A stretch of DNA of 64,000 nucleotides from Intrasporangium calvum DSM 43043 (GTDB taxonomy: Bacteria; Actinomycetota; Actinomycetes; Actinomycetales; Dermatophilaceae), in NCBI RefSeq assembly GCF_000184685.1, contig NC_014830.1, forward strand, positions 124,001 through 188,000. Reading direction: 5' to 3'. Shown here piece by piece: positions 61,882 to 64,000 of the stretch. The position numbers and the translations under genes are program-made. How positions within the stretch are numbered: the stretch's first letter is position 1; each line of letters begins with the position of its first letter. The notes below the pieces were generated by a model. That model had not been told where the DNA came from and did no database searches. It saw nothing but the letters and a program-made list of their open reading frames with translations.

Positions 61882-64000
61882 TCAGCGGTGGTGCCGGTCA
61901 CGCCGGCGTCGGACCGGCTCGTTGGCGCGCTCGATCGCCATGAACGCGGCGACGGCCGCGACGACCAGCGGAACGGTGAGGACCATGGCCACCGGGGGGA
62001 TCGCGGCCCCGGAGTCATTGGTGAGGAAGCCGATGGCCGACAGGACGAGGATGGCGACGAGCCCGTCGCGCAGCAGCGGGGCCTCCTCGACGAGCCGCGC
62101 GAAGGGGGCCGTGCCGAAGCGGCCCGGCTGGAGCACGAGCACGAGGACGAACGCGGCGACGGCGAGGACCACCGCCAGCAGAGCCGGGTGCGCGGTGGAC
62201 AGCTCGACGTTGGCCAGCAGCTTGCGGGACACGACCGTGAACGCGTCCCCGTCGAGCAGCGTCTGGAAGAATCGGCCGGGGTGCGAGCGGTACTGCTCCG
62301 GTCGGCGCCAGTCGAGGTAGCAGACGAGCCCGACGACGAGCCCTGCGGCGAGACCGACGAGCGCCAGGCTCCGCACCGAGACGCGGATCCCCGCGACCCG
62401 CATCAGGAGCAGACCCAGCGCCGGCACCAGGGCGATCGGGCCGCCGAAGTCAGCACCCCAGGCCGGCAACACGTCGACGGCCAGCGCGGCACCTCCGAGG
62501 ACGAGGACGACGACGACGGCGAGCCGAGGGGCGTTGCGCCGCCTCAGGGCGTGCGCCATCGCCGCGCAGAGGAGGATCACGGCGGAACCGTAGAGGGCGA
62601 AGGCGACGTTGCCCATCCCGTAGAAGCGGCCGCCGACCAGGGGCTGCAGTCCGAAGATCGAGGACATCTGCAGGCGGGAGCCGGTCATCAGGTCGAGCCC
62701 GATGACGCTCGCGGTCACGGCCGACAGGACGGCGAGCGGGCCGAGGGCCGAGGAGCCCCAGGGTCCGTTGAGGCAGACCACGGCGATGAGTCCGCTGATG
62801 AGCAGGACGAGGGCGCTGAGCAGCGCGACGAGCACCGAGGACGGCGGCGACCACCGCCACCAGGGCACGAGGTTGGCGAGGAAGGTGGCGGCGGGCATTC
62901 CGGCCGCGACGAGCCCGACGAGCCGGGTGAGGCGCAGGATCCGCTGACGGGACAGGCGCGTGTGCCAGGGACGAGCGCGCTGCCAGAGGATCCACAGCAC
63001 GAGCAGGGCGAGCAGGGCGCTGGCCAGCCACACGACGAGGAAGGGCACGACGATGCGGTGCATCGCGTCGGCCTTGGTGTCGATGTCGGTGAGCCGGGTC
63101 AGCTTCTTGGCGGCCGTCGACTCGCTGTTGTTCGGCGACGGGCTGGCCGACAGGGCCCGCCCGCCGATCGGCTCGACGGCCCGGACGCCGCCGCGCTGGA
63201 GGATCGTCGCGGTGACGTCGGAGATCTGCGCGATCCCCTCCATCCGGGTCGACGCGGACGCGAGGATGCCGGGTGCGTAGTGCGGGCCGGTTGCCGTGAG
63301 GATCCGCAGCCGCTCCTGCTGGTCGCGGTCGGCGAGCCCGGCGACGATGAGGTCCGCGCCGGTCGGCATGGCGTCCCGCACCCGGGCGATGCGCTGCTCG
63401 ATCGCCGTGGTCTGCTCGACGTGCGTGGCCGGGTCGGGGTCCGTCGTCAGGATCCCCCCGGCGTCGACCAGGGTGATCGGGCACTGCGCCAGCTCCGACA
63501 CCAGAGTTCCCTCGTCGAAGGGGGTGTACCGCTGCACCGTCCCGTCGGAGCGGGCCGCGGCGATGGCCGCCCCGGGCCCGATCGCGCCGACGCAGGAGGT
63601 GTGGTCGGCGAAGCTGTCGCCGAGCAGGCCGAGCCGGGCCTCGAACGCCGCCTCCCGGGACGCGGCCGCGATCTGCGCGAAACCCGCGACGGAGTAGCCG
63701 CGCTGCTCGTCCCCGACGACCTCGGGCAGGGGCGTGCACTCCGGGCGGTCGCCCTCCGCCCGGGGACCGGCGGCCTCACCTGCGGAGAGGGTCGCCCAGC
63801 CGTCCGTGGGGCAGGTCGTCAGGTGCAAGGTCTTGACTGACACCGAGGCGGCCGCCCCGTCCCGCAGGAGACCCCACAGGACTGGTGTCCGGTCGGGGGA
63901 GACGTCGTCCCAGGAGATACCGCCGACACCGACGACGACGAGCGACTCCCCCGGCTCCGGGTCGGCGGTGCGGGGCACGGGAACCGAGTCCCGCGTCGCA
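61882..64000 (-). CDS. Large polytopic membrane protein with N-terminal extracytoplasmic domain, 5' end outside window
   Basis: At least 706 codons lie in the window; the frame is open to the right edge, and since the visible N terminus lacks a signal or anchor, the true start is probably beyond it (a GTG at 63978 is possible). About residues 1-300 form a soluble domain (SLVVVGVGGISWDDVSPDRT, CPTDGWATLSAGEAAGPRAE, PLPEVVGDEQRGYSVAGFAQ) resembling an alkaline-phosphatase-like domain as used in some actinobacterial surface proteins; the rest has about 12 membrane helices (RFYGMGNVAFALYGSAVILL is distinctive) and a basic C terminus. Function unknown; an envelope role is likely. Confidence 0.75.
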   Translation of the reverse strand, partial: ATRDSVPVPRTADPEPGESLVVVGVGGISWDDVSPDRTPVLWGLLRDGAAASVSVKTLHLTTCPTDGWATLSAGEAAGPRAEGDRPECTPLPEVVGDEQRGYSVAGFAQIAAASREAAFEARLGLLGDSFADHTSCVGAIGPGAAIAAARSDGTVQRYTPFDEGTLVSELAQCPITLVDAGGILTTDPDPATHVEQTTAIEQRIARVRDAMPTGADLIVAGLADRDQQERLRILTATGPHYAPGILASASTRMEGIAQISDVTATILQRGGVRAVEPIGGRALSASPSPNNSESTAAKKLTRLTDIDTKADAMHRIVVPFLVVWLASALLALLVLWILWQRARPWHTRLSRQRILRLTRLVGLVAAGMPAATFLANLVPWWRWSPPSSVLVALLSALVLLISGLIAVVCLNGPWGSSALGPLAVLSAVTASVIGLDLMTGSRLQMSSIFGLQPLVGGRFYGMGNVAFALYGSAVILLCAAMAHALRRRNAPRLAVVVVLVLGGAALAVDVLPAWGADFGGPIALVPALGLLLMRVAGIRVSVRSLALVGLAAGLVVGLVCYLDWRRPEQYRSHPGRFFQTLLDGDAFTVVSRKLLANVELSTAHPALLAVVLAVAAFVLVLVLQPGRFGTAPFARLVEEAPLLRDGLVAILVLSAIGFLTNDSGAAIPPVAMVLTVPLVVAAVAAFMAIERANEPVRRRRDRHHR

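Overview
The window is about 70 percent GC, densely packed and dominated by genes with actinobacterial features: many GTG starts, frequent probable leaderless starts (a TANNNT-like box 6-8 bases before the start codon), a MecA_N-type penicillin-binding lipoprotein, a class F sortase, an IdeR/DtxR-type iron box, a DUF5926 protein and a single-chain acetyl-CoA carboxylase. I read it as chromosome of a high-GC actinobacterium, probably Micrococcales (Intrasporangiaceae-like); that placement is inference. I see no rRNA, tRNA, CRISPR array or insertion sequence.

Layout. 1-1.3 kb: end of a CO-dehydrogenase-type molybdenum hydroxylase cluster (coxM end, coxG). 1.3-4.1 kb: ornithine cyclodeaminase-like gene, class F sortase and a secreted Pro/Thr-stalk protein that may be its substrate. 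4.3-7.3 kb: MFS transporter, hemerythrin, DUF2249 and a divergent Cys-rich HTH repressor. 7.3-10.4 kb: molybdenum cofactor genes moeA, fdhD, mobA. 10.5-20 kb: lipoprotein, penicillin-binding protein, App1 phosphatase, Fpg/Nei glycosylase, pyridoxal kinase, AAA ATPase, UBP zinc finger, and an ECF sigma factor with a membrane partner. 20-25.6 kb: a giant single-chain acyl-CoA carboxylase. 26-33.3 kb: Lrp regulator, second DUF2249 gene, tryptophan indole-lyase and tyrosine phenol-lyase facing each other, and a large LuxR/LAL regulator. 33.7-36.4 kb: a gene behind an iron box encoding adenylation, carrier and membrane acyltransferase domains in one chain.

36.4-45.6 kb: a light/oxidative-stress locus. 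A tightly coupled seven-gene operon (FAD oxidoreductase, DUF1365, Cfa-type methyltransferase, SDR, photolyase, CPBP protease, SDR-TspO fusion) diverges from an SRPBCC gene and a MerR/B12-binding regulator of the CarH/LitR type. Three 11-bp direct repeats lie over the shared promoters. 45.6-52.9 kb: polysaccharide deacetylase, SulP transporter, cobD, and PEP synthase with its regulator. 53-56.6 kb: orphan DNA methyltransferase, rhodanese lipoprotein behind a CsoR/CstR-like operator, SprT-like protein, a decayed gene end with a 17-bp tandem array, and a CobF-like/GNAT fusion. 56.7-64 kb: MetP/MetS-type importer, PadR regulator, HATPase, DUF5926, glycosyltransferase 2 and a large membrane protein running off the end.

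Overlying everything is a dispersed 11-20 bp motif (AGCGAGCCCAGCGGCATACG and truncated forms), about 21 copies in both orientations, inside at least twelve genes and as inverted pairs between genes. It behaves like an uptake-signal or palindromic-repeat family. The main candidates for something undescribed are this motif family and the iron-box-controlled adenylation/carrier/acyltransferase protein.
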